Shown one piece after another: positions 15,614 to 24,073 of a DNA stretch of 64,000 nucleotides (the stretch's first letter is position 1; every line of letters begins with the position of its first letter). The stretch lies in contig DAOUIZ010000066.1 in NCBI GenBank assembly GCA_034423195.1, forward strand, positions 62,001 through 126,000, read 5' to 3'. This DNA comes from CATOSK01 sp034423195. Lineage in GTDB: Bacteria > Chloroflexota > Dehalococcoidia > Lucifugimonadales > UBA3495. The notes beneath the pieces are model-generated. The model was not told the DNA's origin, did not search any database, and saw only the letters and a list, made by a program, of their open reading frames with translations. Made by a program: the position numbers and the translations under genes.

Positions 15614-15642
15614 AGTCTATACTCTTCATAATTATATGTCAA
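15614..15642 (-). promoter_or_regulatory. Promoter of the permease gene
   Basis: Minus-strand TTGACA (15637-15642), 17 bp, TAGACT (15614-15619), in a notably AT-rich stretch with ATAATTAT between the boxes. The leader to the GTG is about 200 bases and contains nothing else recognised. Confidence 0.72.
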
Positions 15643-15954
15643 TACTTATCAAGACAGGCGTCCGTACATGATCCGCGTTACTTTCTCAAGATATGCTCCG
15701 GCAAAGCCCCCTTCGATGCAACAAAAGCAAACCGGCGGGAATGGCCTTTGTGGCGAAAGACCAGCGGACCGTTTTCCCCCGGGACGGCAATCCTGCCAGA
15801 CTGCCCGAACAAGGCTCGGCATCGGATACGCCGCCGCTTCCCGATGCTTTATATGGAAAATGCGACATGATTGGGCGCTTCGACTTCCGCAAGTGCCGGA
15901 AAATCGCGGACTATTTTGCTCCTGACCGGTGTGATGTTCCGACGTATGCATGTG

Positions 15955-15983
15955 TTGACATGGGAAAAACCGGCGTGTACTCT
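15955..15983 (+). promoter_or_regulatory. Promoter of the ABC ATPase gene
   Basis: TTGACA (15955-15960), 17 bp, TACTCT (15978-15983). The -10 runs into the CTTAAC palindrome that follows. Confidence 0.7.
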
Positions 15984-15996
15984 TAACCACGTTAAG
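15982..15996. promoter_or_regulatory. Operator-like palindrome at the -10 of the ATPase promoter
   Basis: CTTAAC-CAC-GTTAAG is a perfect 6+6 inverted repeat overlapping the -10 and start region, well placed for a repressor. Confidence 0.6.
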
Positions 15997-16029
15997 TACA
16001 GAGAAGAAGATAATCGTAATCTGCACACA

Positions 16030-16062
16030 GTCAACTGGAAGGTTAACCTTACCATCGTTGAC
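16030..16062. promoter_or_regulatory. Nested inverted repeats in the ATPase leader
   Basis: GTCAAC (16030-16035) and GTTGAC (16057-16062) flank the perfect 12-bp palindrome AAGGTTAACCTT (16039-16050). The inner core GTTAAC resembles the upstream CTTAAC/GTTAAG palindrome, so both may bind the same regulator. It could also fold as an RNA hairpin. Confidence 0.6.
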
Positions 16063-16137
16063 CATCGGCACACAAACTTGATCAACGCCGCACCCGATCC
16101 GGCAGCCAAGTTGGACAAAAGAGGCAAGCGCAGGCTG

Positions 16138-17313
16138 ATGCCCATTTTGGAAACAATCGCAACCCGCTGCAAGAGCGTCTGGGAGCGTAGCGACGGGTTC
16201 ACTGTGGGCGGACCGGTTTCCATTGCCTCGGCGTCGTCGGAAACAGCGTTGCAGTGCCGGTCGCTGTCCAAGAGCTTTGACGGCGTGGCCGCCGTGACCG
16301 ACTTCACCTTGACCATTCCCCGGGGACAGGTGACCGCCCTGGTCGGCCCGAGCGGCTGCGGCAAGACGACCGCGCTGCGGATGATAGCCGGGTTCGAGAC
16401 TCCCGATCAAGGCAGCATCACCATCAGCGGCCATCCGGTGGCCGGTCCCAGTACAGACGTCCCGCCAGAAAAACGCCGGGTCGGCATGGTGTTCCAGGAA
16501 GGCGCTCTTTTCCCCCATGCCTCGGTGGCCCAGAACGTGGGATACGGGTTGGGGAAGGATGCAAACCGGCGCCGCCGGGTGGACGATATGCTGGCGCTGG
16601 TCGGGTTGGGCCATCTGCGGGACAGAATGCCCCACGAGCTTTCCGGGGGGCAGCAGCAGCGCGTGGCCCTGGCCCGGGCTCTTGCCCCACGACCGGAAGT
16701 TCTCCTGCTGGACGAGCCATTTTCCAACCTGGACCCAGGGCTGCGGGAACAAGTCCGCGGCGAGGTCATGGGTATCGTGCGGGAGCACCGGGTTACCGCA
16801 GTCTTCGTCACCCACGATCAGGACGAGGCGCTGCTACTGGGGGACGTGGTCGCGGTTATGCGCGATGGGCATATCGAGCAGGCGGATGCGCCGGAAACGG
16901 TGTTCCATCGTCCCGCAACCCGCTTCGTGGCCGAGTTTCTAGGGACTGCCGATTTTCTGCCGGCGCAGGCGGCCGGGGGACGCATCGAAAGCGAGATAGG
17001 CGCTGCCCCCAATCCTTCAGGCGCTGATGGCGCGGCGCGGCTAGAGGTGATGGTGCGGCCCGACTGCATCGACTGCATACCCCACGATGACGGAACGGGC
17101 ACGATAGTCCACCGGGAATTCAGAGGAGCCTTTCACATGTACCGGGTGGCGCTTGAGTCAGGGGCAAACGTCCGCTGCCTCCTCTCCCACACCCAGGACT
17201 ACCCGGTGGGGGCCAGGGTGGAAGTCCGCCTTCGCGACGGGCACTCCCTCCTGCCGTTTGCCGACGGAGTGGCCCTCTCCGCTTCCGGCGAGCCGGCCCA
17301 CTCACACCCCTAG
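16138..17313 (+). CDS. ABC transporter ATP-binding protein with TOBE domain (FbpC/PotA-like)
   Basis: About 391 residues from ATG 16138; the frame extends upstream to 15871 but that would cross the promoter and dyads. GTG near 16198 is another possible start. Walker A GPSGCGKTT, Q-loop in VFQEGALFPHA, signature LSGGQQQR, Walker B LLLDEPFSNLD, H-loop VTHDQDEA, and a C-terminal TOBE-like regulatory domain from about residue 245. Divergent from the FbpB-like permease, with which it most likely forms one importer. The binding protein is not nearby. Confidence 0.85.
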   Translation: MPILETIATRCKSVWERSDGFTVGGPVSIASASSETALQCRSLSKSFDGVAAVTDFTLTIPRGQVTALVGPSGCGKTTALRMIAGFETPDQGSITISGHPVAGPSTDVPPEKRRVGMVFQEGALFPHASVAQNVGYGLGKDANRRRRVDDMLALVGLGHLRDRMPHELSGGQQQRVALARALAPRPEVLLLDEPFSNLDPGLREQVRGEVMGIVREHRVTAVFVTHDQDEALLLGDVVAVMRDGHIEQADAPETVFHRPATRFVAEFLGTADFLPAQAAGGRIESEIGAAPNPSGADGAARLEVMVRPDCIDCIPHDDGTGTIVHREFRGAFHMYRVALESGANVRCLLSHTQDYPVGARVEVRLRDGHSLLPFADGVALSASGEPAHSHP

Positions 17314-17397
17314 CCCCGGCCCCGGTTATCAGACCCCGGGTTCTCGGCGCCCCCAATGCCGGGCTGGTTGGACAGCTGCCGGGCATCGTTATCCCGT

Positions 17398-17427
17398 TTG
17401 ACGCTCCGAGCGGGGCGTGAATATAAT
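17398..17427 (+). promoter_or_regulatory. Promoter of the ThDP decarboxylase operon
   Basis: TTGACG (17398-17403), 18 bp, TATAAT (17422-17427); GGAAGGAG ribosome site follows before ATG 17466. Confidence 0.75.
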
Positions 17428-17465
17428 GGGGCCACTCCATAGGCGGTCCCACGGAAGGAGACTTC

Positions 17466-17975
17466 ATGACCACACACGAAGCTGTGCTGCACCCCAGTTT
17501 TCTCATTGACGAGTTGAAGAAAAACAACATCTCCCACATTGTCTGGCTGCCCGACAGCGAGACCAATTTCATGTACAACATGCTGATGGAAGAATCGTCC
17601 ATCGACCTGGTGCCGGTTTGCCGGGAAGGCGAAACGATGGCCATTGCCGCCGGACTGTGGGTCGGCGGCAAGAGGCCGGTGGTATTGATCCAGAACACGG
17701 GCATCTTCGAGTCCGGCGACTCCATACGGGGCCTGGGGCTGGATATCAACCAGCCGCTGGTCATGCTGATCGGCTACCGGGGCTGGACGCGGCGCGGGCC
17801 CACTCCCGACTCGGCGGCGCGGTACATCGAGCACATCCTCCACGCCTGGGACCTGAATTACTACCTGGTCGAGACCGACGAGGACGCCGGACGGATCAGC
17901 GTTGCAATGGAGGAGGCGGAGCGGACCCAGCGCCCGGTGGGAGTGCTGATCGGCGCGGAGTTCGGGTCGGGCTAA
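17466..17975 (+). CDS. ThDP-dependent decarboxylase, PYR-domain (alpha) subunit, sulfopyruvate/phosphonopyruvate type
   Basis: A 169-residue protein corresponding to the N-terminal pyrimidine-binding domain of thiamine-diphosphate enzymes, as in the separate alpha subunit ComD of sulfopyruvate decarboxylase. CREGETMAIAAGLWVGG holds the conserved Glu that activates the cofactor, and VLIQNTGIFESGDSI matches the ComD-like core. Its partner PP-domain subunit follows 56 bp downstream. The substrate is not determined; sulfopyruvate, phosphonopyruvate and other 2-oxoacids are candidates. Confidence 0.82.
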   Translation: MTTHEAVLHPSFLIDELKKNNISHIVWLPDSETNFMYNMLMEESSIDLVPVCREGETMAIAAGLWVGGKRPVVLIQNTGIFESGDSIRGLGLDINQPLVMLIGYRGWTRRGPTPDSAARYIEHILHAWDLNYYLVETDEDAGRISVAMEEAERTQRPVGVLIGAEFGSG

Positions 17976-18031
17976 CGAACGGGCCCCGCCCCATGACTCC
18001 CTGAATACCAACCCAAACCAGGAGACAACCC

Positions 18032-18622
18032 ATGATCAACAACCAAGACGCGGTCCGGCTGATTGACAGCAAGCGCAGCGGCTCCCTGATCGTGCCCACC
18101 ATGAACGCCAACAACGTTAACTTCGGGCTGCCCACCGTCACGTCGGACCAGAAATTCGACCTGCCGGTGTCCGGCGCGATGGGCAAGGCTTCGTCCCTGG
18201 GACTGGGGCTGGCGCTGGCCCAACCGGACAAGAAGGTGTTTGTCCTGGACGGCGACGGCAGCCTCCTGATGAACCTGGGAACGCTGGTGACGCTGGCCAA
18301 CAAGGCCCCGGCCAACCTGTACCACTTCCTGTTCAACAACGGGGTCTACGCGGTGACCGGCGGACAGCCCATCCCAGGCTCAAGCCAGACGGACTGGGAG
18401 GAGATGGCCAAGGCCGCGGGCTATGCGGCGGTGTTCTCCTTCGACAACCTGGAAGACCTGGCCACCGGAATCGACGAGGTTCTGGCCGCGGACGGGCCGG
18501 TGTTTGTCCATCTGGCGGTGGAGCCGGAGATCGAAAACACGCCGGTCCAGTTCCGCACCCGCCCCAGCCGGACGGTACAGCAGGCCTTCCGCGAACTGCC
18601 GGAGGCGCTGGGCGTCCGATAA
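18032..18622 (+). CDS. ThDP-dependent decarboxylase, PP-domain (beta) subunit
   Basis: A 196-residue protein equivalent to ComE. The ThDP/Mg motif is intact: LDGDGSLLMN with Gly74-Asp75-Gly76, and Asn102-Asn103 in FNNGVYAVTGG. Earlier, SGAMGKASSLGLGLALAQP is the usual lead-in. With the preceding alpha subunit it should form an active alpha/beta decarboxylase. GGAGA precedes the ATG. A terminator follows at 18653, partly separating it from the next two genes. Confidence 0.88.
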   Translation: MINNQDAVRLIDSKRSGSLIVPTMNANNVNFGLPTVTSDQKFDLPVSGAMGKASSLGLGLALAQPDKKVFVLDGDGSLLMNLGTLVTLANKAPANLYHFLFNNGVYAVTGGQPIPGSSQTDWEEMAKAAGYAAVFSFDNLEDLATGIDEVLAADGPVFVHLAVEPEIENTPVQFRTRPSRTVQQAFRELPEALGVR

Positions 18623-18652
18623 CTCGGCAGGCCGCTCCAACATGGCCCATAA

Positions 18653-18691
18653 CGCCGGGATGACTACGCAAACGTTGTCCCGGCGGTTTTT
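18653..18691 (+). terminator. Intrinsic terminator after the beta subunit
   Basis: CGCCGGGA (18653-18660) pairs with TCCCGGCG (18678-18685), followed by GTTTTT. Confidence 0.78.
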
Positions 18692-18755
18692 CGTCCGGGA
18701 AGTCAATCGAGCCAGTCGAGCCTCACCTCCGGGCACGGCTACGGAAGGTTGACCC

Positions 18756-19040
18756 ATGACTGTGCTGAAAATTATCGCGAAAGGGCTGGCGGGACGACTG
18801 CTGGCCTACGGGGTTTTTGGACTGGGATTCTGGGTCTTGTACCAATCCTTCTTCCAGTCTTCCCCGTGGACCGGGGTCCCCATGGGCGTGACCGGCGGGG
18901 GGTTGATCCTGGGAGGGATGTACCTGATCGTGACGGTGAGGCGGTTCACCGGGCCGCCGGGGAATGGCGGCCCGGCGGAAGAAGACCAGGAAGGAACCCA
19001 AGAAGAAGACCGGCGGGAAAGCGTTCGACGGGAGGAGTAA
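18756..19040 (+). CDS. Small membrane protein of unknown function
   Basis: A 94-residue protein with two predicted membrane helices (about 10-30 and 43-60) and a highly charged, Glu/Arg-rich tail of about 30 residues. Not recognised. Its stop is 4 bp before the GTG of the degenerate ThDP paralogue, whose ribosome site (GGGAGGAG) lies inside this gene's end, so the two are translationally coupled. It may anchor its neighbour at the membrane (inference). Confidence 0.6.
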   Translation: MTVLKIIAKGLAGRLLAYGVFGLGFWVLYQSFFQSSPWTGVPMGVTGGGLILGGMYLIVTVRRFTGPPGNGGPAEEDQEGTQEEDRRESVRREE

Positions 19041-19044
19041 AGCG

Positions 19045-19617
19045 GTGATACCAGCCATGGATGCCGCCAAGGCGGTGGAGTTTCACCGGGGCAACGCCCT
19101 GGTGGTGGCAACGTCGGCGGCGCTGCGCGAGTGGAACCAGGTATCCCAGAGACGGGACCTGGACGTGGACCTCACTGACTGCATGGACCGGGCGCCGGCG
19201 GTGGGGCTGGGACTGTCCCTGGCGCAACCCGACCGGAAGGTGCTGGTGCTGGACTGCGACGCAACCCTCCGCACCGACCTGGCCGGGCTGGCCACCGTGG
19301 GTGAGTCCAAGCCCGAGAACTTCGTCCATTTTGTGTTTGAAGACGCCGGTTACAGCTCCACCGGGGGCATCCCCATCCGCGGGCTGGACAACCTGGACTT
19401 TGCCTCCATCGCCGCCGGCTCCGGCTATGCCCGGACTTTCCAGTTCGACAGCCTGGAGGAATTGCTCATCGGCATGGAGGAGGTCATGGCCCAGACCGGT
19501 CCCACCTTCGTGGTAGTCAAGGTTATACAGCAGGAGGACCCACCGCCCTTTCCCGACCGGACCATGGCGGAGGGATGGGCCACGGTCAGGGAAACGCTGG
19601 GGCGGGACAGCCAATAA
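19045..19617 (+). CDS. ThDP PP-domain paralogue with altered cofactor motif
   Basis: A 190-residue protein that aligns without gaps with the beta subunit at 18032 through the core. GTG 19045 follows GGGAGGAG; the frame also allows an ATG at 18964, which would overlap the upstream gene. The ThDP/Mg motif is changed: Gly-Asp-Gly becomes Cys71-Asp72-Ala73, and Asn-Asn becomes Glu99-Asp100, while flanking residues (VLD, GYSSTGG) remain. Either cofactor binding has been lost or the metal site is rebuilt with acidic ligands. A regulatory or structural subunit is possible. Confidence 0.78.
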   Translation: MIPAMDAAKAVEFHRGNALVVATSAALREWNQVSQRRDLDVDLTDCMDRAPAVGLGLSLAQPDRKVLVLDCDATLRTDLAGLATVGESKPENFVHFVFEDAGYSSTGGIPIRGLDNLDFASIAAGSGYARTFQFDSLEELLIGMEEVMAQTGPTFVVVKVIQQEDPPPFPDRTMAEGWATVRETLGRDSQ

Positions 19618-19621
19618 AGCA

Positions 19622-19652
19622 GCAGGCCGGAGGAATGGACCCTCCGGCCTGC
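19622..19652. terminator. Hairpin between convergent genes
   Basis: GCAGGCCGGAGG (19622-19633) pairs perfectly with CCTCCGGCCTGC (19641-19652). On the minus strand it is followed by TGCTTTATT, so it may end the LigB transcript; it may also serve the plus-strand operon. The T-run is weak on both sides. Confidence 0.6.
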
Positions 19653-19701
19653 GTTCCTGGTGGATATACCATTGCCGACCCCGCCCTGGGACCGGCGGTT
19701 A

Positions 19702-20673
19702 TTATTCCCAGATGGCAAAGACCTTGAAGGAAACCTGCGACTGTTCGTCCAGAGTCTCCACGATTTCGGCGGGCTTGTCCCCCACCACTCCCAGGGTGAT
19801 TATCCAGTTCAGGAACTCATGGTCTCCGGAAAGACGGATTTCCTCCGGTGTAAACTGGGCGACATTGCTGCCCTTCCCTTCCTTCAACCAGCCCAGGGTG
19901 CGGCGGTCGAATTGCTCGTCGAATTCGGAGCAGTTATAGCGGTGGGTCAGGAAGCTATGAGACCAACTGGATGAGGCCACTATGGCGACCCGTTCAGTCC
20001 GGCCGTCCAGGAACTTGCGGATAGCCTGTCCCAGCTCGTAGCACCGCTTGGCGGTGGGCCGGGGGGGATAACCCGGGCCGGCCTCCTCGCCGTAGCAGTT
20101 GACGAACAGGGGCAGGACCGGCAGCTTGCATTCCTGGTTCAGGAACATCAAGGGGTTGATGTGGGCGTGGGGAAGGCCCCAGTCCCAGCCCTTCAGCTCG
20201 GTGGCCGAGGACATATCGAACCCTTCCAGGATCAGGAAGTTGACCATGTCAGTGGCGAAGGCCCCGGGGGTCTGGAAGGTGTATTTCTTGTCCTGGGGCT
20301 GGTCCCAGATGTTGATTTTCCCGCCGGGGCGGTGGAAGGGATAGCCGTCCACCTCGTCGCCGGTGTACAGGCAGAAGGTGGGCAGGTTGTCCCGTTTGAA
20401 GTTCTCGGCCTGGTCGTCGCCGACCACGATCACCAGGTCGGGATTCCAGGCGTGAAGCTTGTCCTTCAGGACAGCGAAGGCGTCGACGATCTTCTGCTGG
20501 TTGACCCGGTCGTGGCTGAGGCCGTTGTCGTCACCCAGTTCCTCGACCATCTTGGCGGGAGCCTGGTAGTTGGGAACGCCGCCGTAGATGCGGCGCCGGA
20601 TTTCCGGCCACTGTTCCGCCGGATTGAGGATCATGGGAGCATGGGAACAACCGAGACCCAGAATTTCTGCCAT
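19702..20673 (-). CDS. LigB-family extradiol ring-cleavage dioxygenase
   Basis: A 323-residue protein of the class III extradiol dioxygenase group (LigB, protocatechuate 4,5-dioxygenase beta). The family uses a non-haem Fe(II) held by two His and a Glu to open catechol-type rings. GCSHAPMI near the N-terminus, VIVVGDDQAENF, GLPHAHINPL and SSSWSHSF carry the expected His residues. The native substrate is unknown. It starts 5 bp after the stop of the upstream DtxR-type regulator gene and is probably co-transcribed with it. Confidence 0.85.
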   Translation of the reverse strand: MAEILGLGCSHAPMILNPAEQWPEIRRRIYGGVPNYQAPAKMVEELGDDNGLSHDRVNQQKIVDAFAVLKDKLHAWNPDLVIVVGDDQAENFKRDNLPTFCLYTGDEVDGYPFHRPGGKINIWDQPQDKKYTFQTPGAFATDMVNFLILEGFDMSSATELKGWDWGLPHAHINPLMFLNQECKLPVLPLFVNCYGEEAGPGYPPRPTAKRCYELGQAIRKFLDGRTERVAIVASSSWSHSFLTHRYNCSEFDEQFDRRTLGWLKEGKGSNVAQFTPEEIRLSGDHEFLNWIITLGVVGDKPAEIVETLDEQSQVSFKVFAIWE

Positions 20674-20678
20674 TTGTA

Positions 20679-21482
20679 CTACTCCTGGATTTGATTTCCT
20701 GGATTACCTTCCGGCGCAGGGGGCTGTTCCCCGTCCGGCTTGTAGGGGAGCACCATAATTTGCTGGGCCACATTGTACCCGATGGGGACCCGTTCCTTCT
20801 CGGTGCTGACCGTCATCACGCCGACGTAGGACGCAGCTTCGACCACGGAAACGCGGCATCCGGGGATGAGGGATGAGTCGTCGAGAAAGCGCAGCAACTG
20901 GGAGTCCTCCTCGGGCACTCTTTCCACCACGTATTCAACGTTCATGGCGGCCTGGTCGAGGGTCAGCGCTCCGGCGGGAACGTTGGGTTCGCCGGAACCG
21001 GGGATGGGGCGCCCGAAGGGAGACTTGGTGGGATAGCCGAGACGTTCCAAGAGTTTGGATTCCAACTCCTGGGACATCCCGTGTTCCAGTTGGTGGGCTT
21101 CGATGTGGGCCTGGTGCAGGTCCATTCCAAGAAGACTGACTACCAGCCATTCCGCCAGCCGGTGCCGGCGGGCGATGTCCTCGCCCCCGGCCAGGCCACG
21201 CCTGGTCAGGCGAATGCGCTTGTCCGCGCCCAGGTCGACCAACCCCTGCTTCTGCATCCGGCGGATCATCCCCGCCACCGACGGGACGGAGGTCCCGAGG
21301 CCCTCGGTGGGGGGAAGCTGCTTGAGGGCGTCGGTCATCTGGGTGACCGTGGGAGTCATTGAATCTTCCCACAGCTTGTAGAGGGAAAGCAGGTAGTTTT
21401 CGGTGACCGAGGACAGCCGGTCGTGGGACTGTCCGTCCTCGGAAGCTTCGGTGAGGGTTGGTGTTCTTCGTGCCCGAGGCAT
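20679..21482 (-). CDS. DtxR/MntR-family metal-dependent regulator
   Basis: 267 residues from ATG 21482 (GGGAGAG upstream). N-terminal winged helix, a dimer/metal domain (HRLAEWLVVSLLG to LERLGYP, then GRPIPGSG), and a C-terminal FeoA/SH3-like domain. Aligned with DtxR, His107/Glu111 match ligands His79/Glu83 and His126, Glu133, His134 match His98, Glu105, His106, but the DtxR Cys102 position is His130. Iron or manganese sensing is likely; the odd ligand leaves metal preference open. It leads into the LigB dioxygenase gene. Confidence 0.87.
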   Translation of the reverse strand: MPRARRTPTLTEASEDGQSHDRLSSVTENYLLSLYKLWEDSMTPTVTQMTDALKQLPPTEGLGTSVPSVAGMIRRMQKQGLVDLGADKRIRLTRRGLAGGEDIARRHRLAEWLVVSLLGMDLHQAHIEAHQLEHGMSQELESKLLERLGYPTKSPFGRPIPGSGEPNVPAGALTLDQAAMNVEYVVERVPEEDSQLLRFLDDSSLIPGCRVSVVEAASYVGVMTVSTEKERVPIGYNVAQQIMVLPYKPDGEQPPAPEGNPGNQIQE

Positions 21483-21558
21483 GGTTCTCTCCCATACAAC
21501 CGGGGCCATGAAATGCGACGAATGGAGGATGCCGCCCTGGGCGCCCGCCGTGAAGAGC

Positions 21559-21587
21559 AGATTACAAAGTTCCTCCTACCGTGTCAA
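21559..21587 (-). promoter_or_regulatory. Promoter of the dtxR-ligB unit
   Basis: Minus-strand TTGACA (21582-21587), 17 bp, TAATCT (21559-21564), the -10 preceded by TTTG. About 75 bp before the ATG at 21482. Confidence 0.75.
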
Positions 21588-21639
21588 CAAATAGGTGCCG
21601 CGCCAGACTTGCGGGTGACGGCCAGGCCCAAGACCGGGG

Positions 21640-23025
<1,386 letters not shown>

Positions 23026-23045
23026 AGTGTCCCCTCCTTTGGCCA

Positions 23046-23054
23046 ATTCTAACA
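23046..23054 (-). promoter_or_regulatory. Extended -10 promoter of asnS
   Basis: On the minus strand TGTTAGAAT (TAGAAT is the complement of 23046-23051), about 20 bp before the asnS ATG, so the 5' leader is very short. No -35 seen. Confidence 0.5.
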
Positions 23055-23135
23055 TCGGCCGCCGGGACGATTTAGCGCAATCATAACCCAACCGGATTGG
23101 CGGGTAAATCGACTGGCAGGGCAACGGCAAGCCTA

Positions 23136-23141
23136 TATAAT
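23136..23141 (+). promoter_or_regulatory. -10 box of the higBA promoter
   Basis: TATAAT within CCTATATAATG. It lies across an in-frame ATG at 23140, showing that the toxin must start further downstream (GTG 23185). Confidence 0.6.
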
Positions 23142-23184
23142 GAAGAAGAGTTGGGCTTGGAGCCGAACTTGTGATGAAACCTCA

Positions 23185-23466
23185 GTGATACGAAGCTTTC
23201 GAAGCCGGGAGACCCAGCGGTTGTTTTTTCGTGAAAGGGCTGCCAGAATCCCGCCCGAGGTCCAACGGGGAGCGCAGAGGCTGCTGGCGATCCTGGACTC
23301 CGCAGACTCGCTGGAAGACTTGCGGTCTCCCCCGGGCAACCGGTTGGAAAGGCTCTCAGGGACACGGGCCGGCCAGCACAGTGTCCGCATCAACAGCCAG
23401 TGGAGGATTTGCTTCACCTGGCACGAGGGCGACGCTTACGACGTAGAGATTACGGATTACCATTAG
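23185..23466 (+). CDS. higB: HigB-family (RelE/ParE fold) toxin
   Basis: 93 residues from GTG 23185, the normal HigB length (about 92). VIRSFRSRETQRLFF at the start, a mid-protein RL.GxRxGQHSVRINSQWRICF segment and the final DVEITDYH match HigB killer proteins. These are ribosome-dependent mRNA endonucleases neutralised by HigA. The toxin precedes the antitoxin, the usual hig order, with 9 bp between them. Confidence 0.88.
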   Translation: MIRSFRSRETQRLFFRERAARIPPEVQRGAQRLLAILDSADSLEDLRSPPGNRLERLSGTRAGQHSVRINSQWRICFTWHEGDAYDVEITDYH

Positions 23467-23475
23467 GAGGCTCCA

Positions 23476-23802
23476 GTGGGTGCCGACAAGTTGCTGCCCG
23501 TTCATCCGGGGGAAATCCTGCTTGAGGAATTCATGAAGCCGCTGGGAATTTCTCCCGAGAGCCTGGCTGAGGATTTGGGACTCGAGCCCGACGCCGTGGG
23601 CGGGATTGTCAGTTGCAACCGTCCCGTTACGGCGGAAACAGCGCTGCGGTTATCACGCTGTTTCGGGACCTCTGAACGGTTCTGGTTGAACCTGCAACAC
23701 AGTTACGACCTGGAAATCGCCAGAGACAGATTGGGCGACCGGTTGGATACAGAAGTGCGGGTACTGGCAGCCAGTGGCCCGCATCCACGAGAAACCGCGT
23801 GA
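23476..23802 (+). CDS. higA: HigA-family antitoxin (XRE helix-turn-helix)
   Basis: 108 residues starting GTG at 23476 with GGAGG five bases upstream. VHPGEILLEEFMKPLGIS is the family opening, followed by an HTH of the Cro/CI type and TSERFWLNLQHSYDLEIA. It should bind HigB and repress the operon. The C-terminal end overlaps the start of the next open frame. Confidence 0.9.
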   Translation: MGADKLLPVHPGEILLEEFMKPLGISPESLAEDLGLEPDAVGGIVSCNRPVTAETALRLSRCFGTSERFWLNLQHSYDLEIARDRLGDRLDTEVRVLAASGPHPRETA

Positions 23803-24073
23803 CTGGCGCGTGAGCTGCGCTTGGTACCGTTGCGATTTGTGTGGAGGGCAGTTGAAGCCGGGAACGGCCACCCTGGAAATCTGGCGCCAGCAGCAATTGA
23901 TGGTCATCCGCGACTTACCCGCCGGCGTATGCCTGCAATGCCACGAGCCTTACCTGTCTCCAGAAACTTCTGACAGGCTCGACCGATTTATGGACACCAC
24001 CGCAAAGGTCAAACCCCGGCAATACCTTGCTGTACCGGAGTATTCGGCAATCCAGACATTGGAAGGCTCCTAG
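23774..24073 (+). CDS. YgiT/MqsA-type zinc-finger protein
   Basis: Up to 99 residues. Two Cys pairs, CDLCGG and CLQCHEPYLSPET, form the zinc-binding domain of MqsA/YgiT antitoxins, with VIRDLPAGVC between. The ATG at 23774 overlaps higA by 29 bp; GTG 23810 is an alternative closer to the domain. The HTH part of full-length MqsA is absent. Its usual partner (MqsR or DUF4258 toxin) is missing, so it may be a third member of the hig operon or a remnant. Its stop overlaps the convergent gatA end by 4 bp. Confidence 0.75.
   Translation: MARIHEKPRDWRVSCAWYRCDLCGGQLKPGTATLEIWRQQQLMVIRDLPAGVCLQCHEPYLSPETSDRLDRFMDTTAKVKPRQYLAVPEYSAIQTLEGS

Noticed and set aside
15668..15986. Short plus-strand frames between the divergent ABC genes
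   Set aside because: Two overlapping frames of 85-97 codons lack ribosome sites and recognisable features and lie in a region with promoters and dyads.
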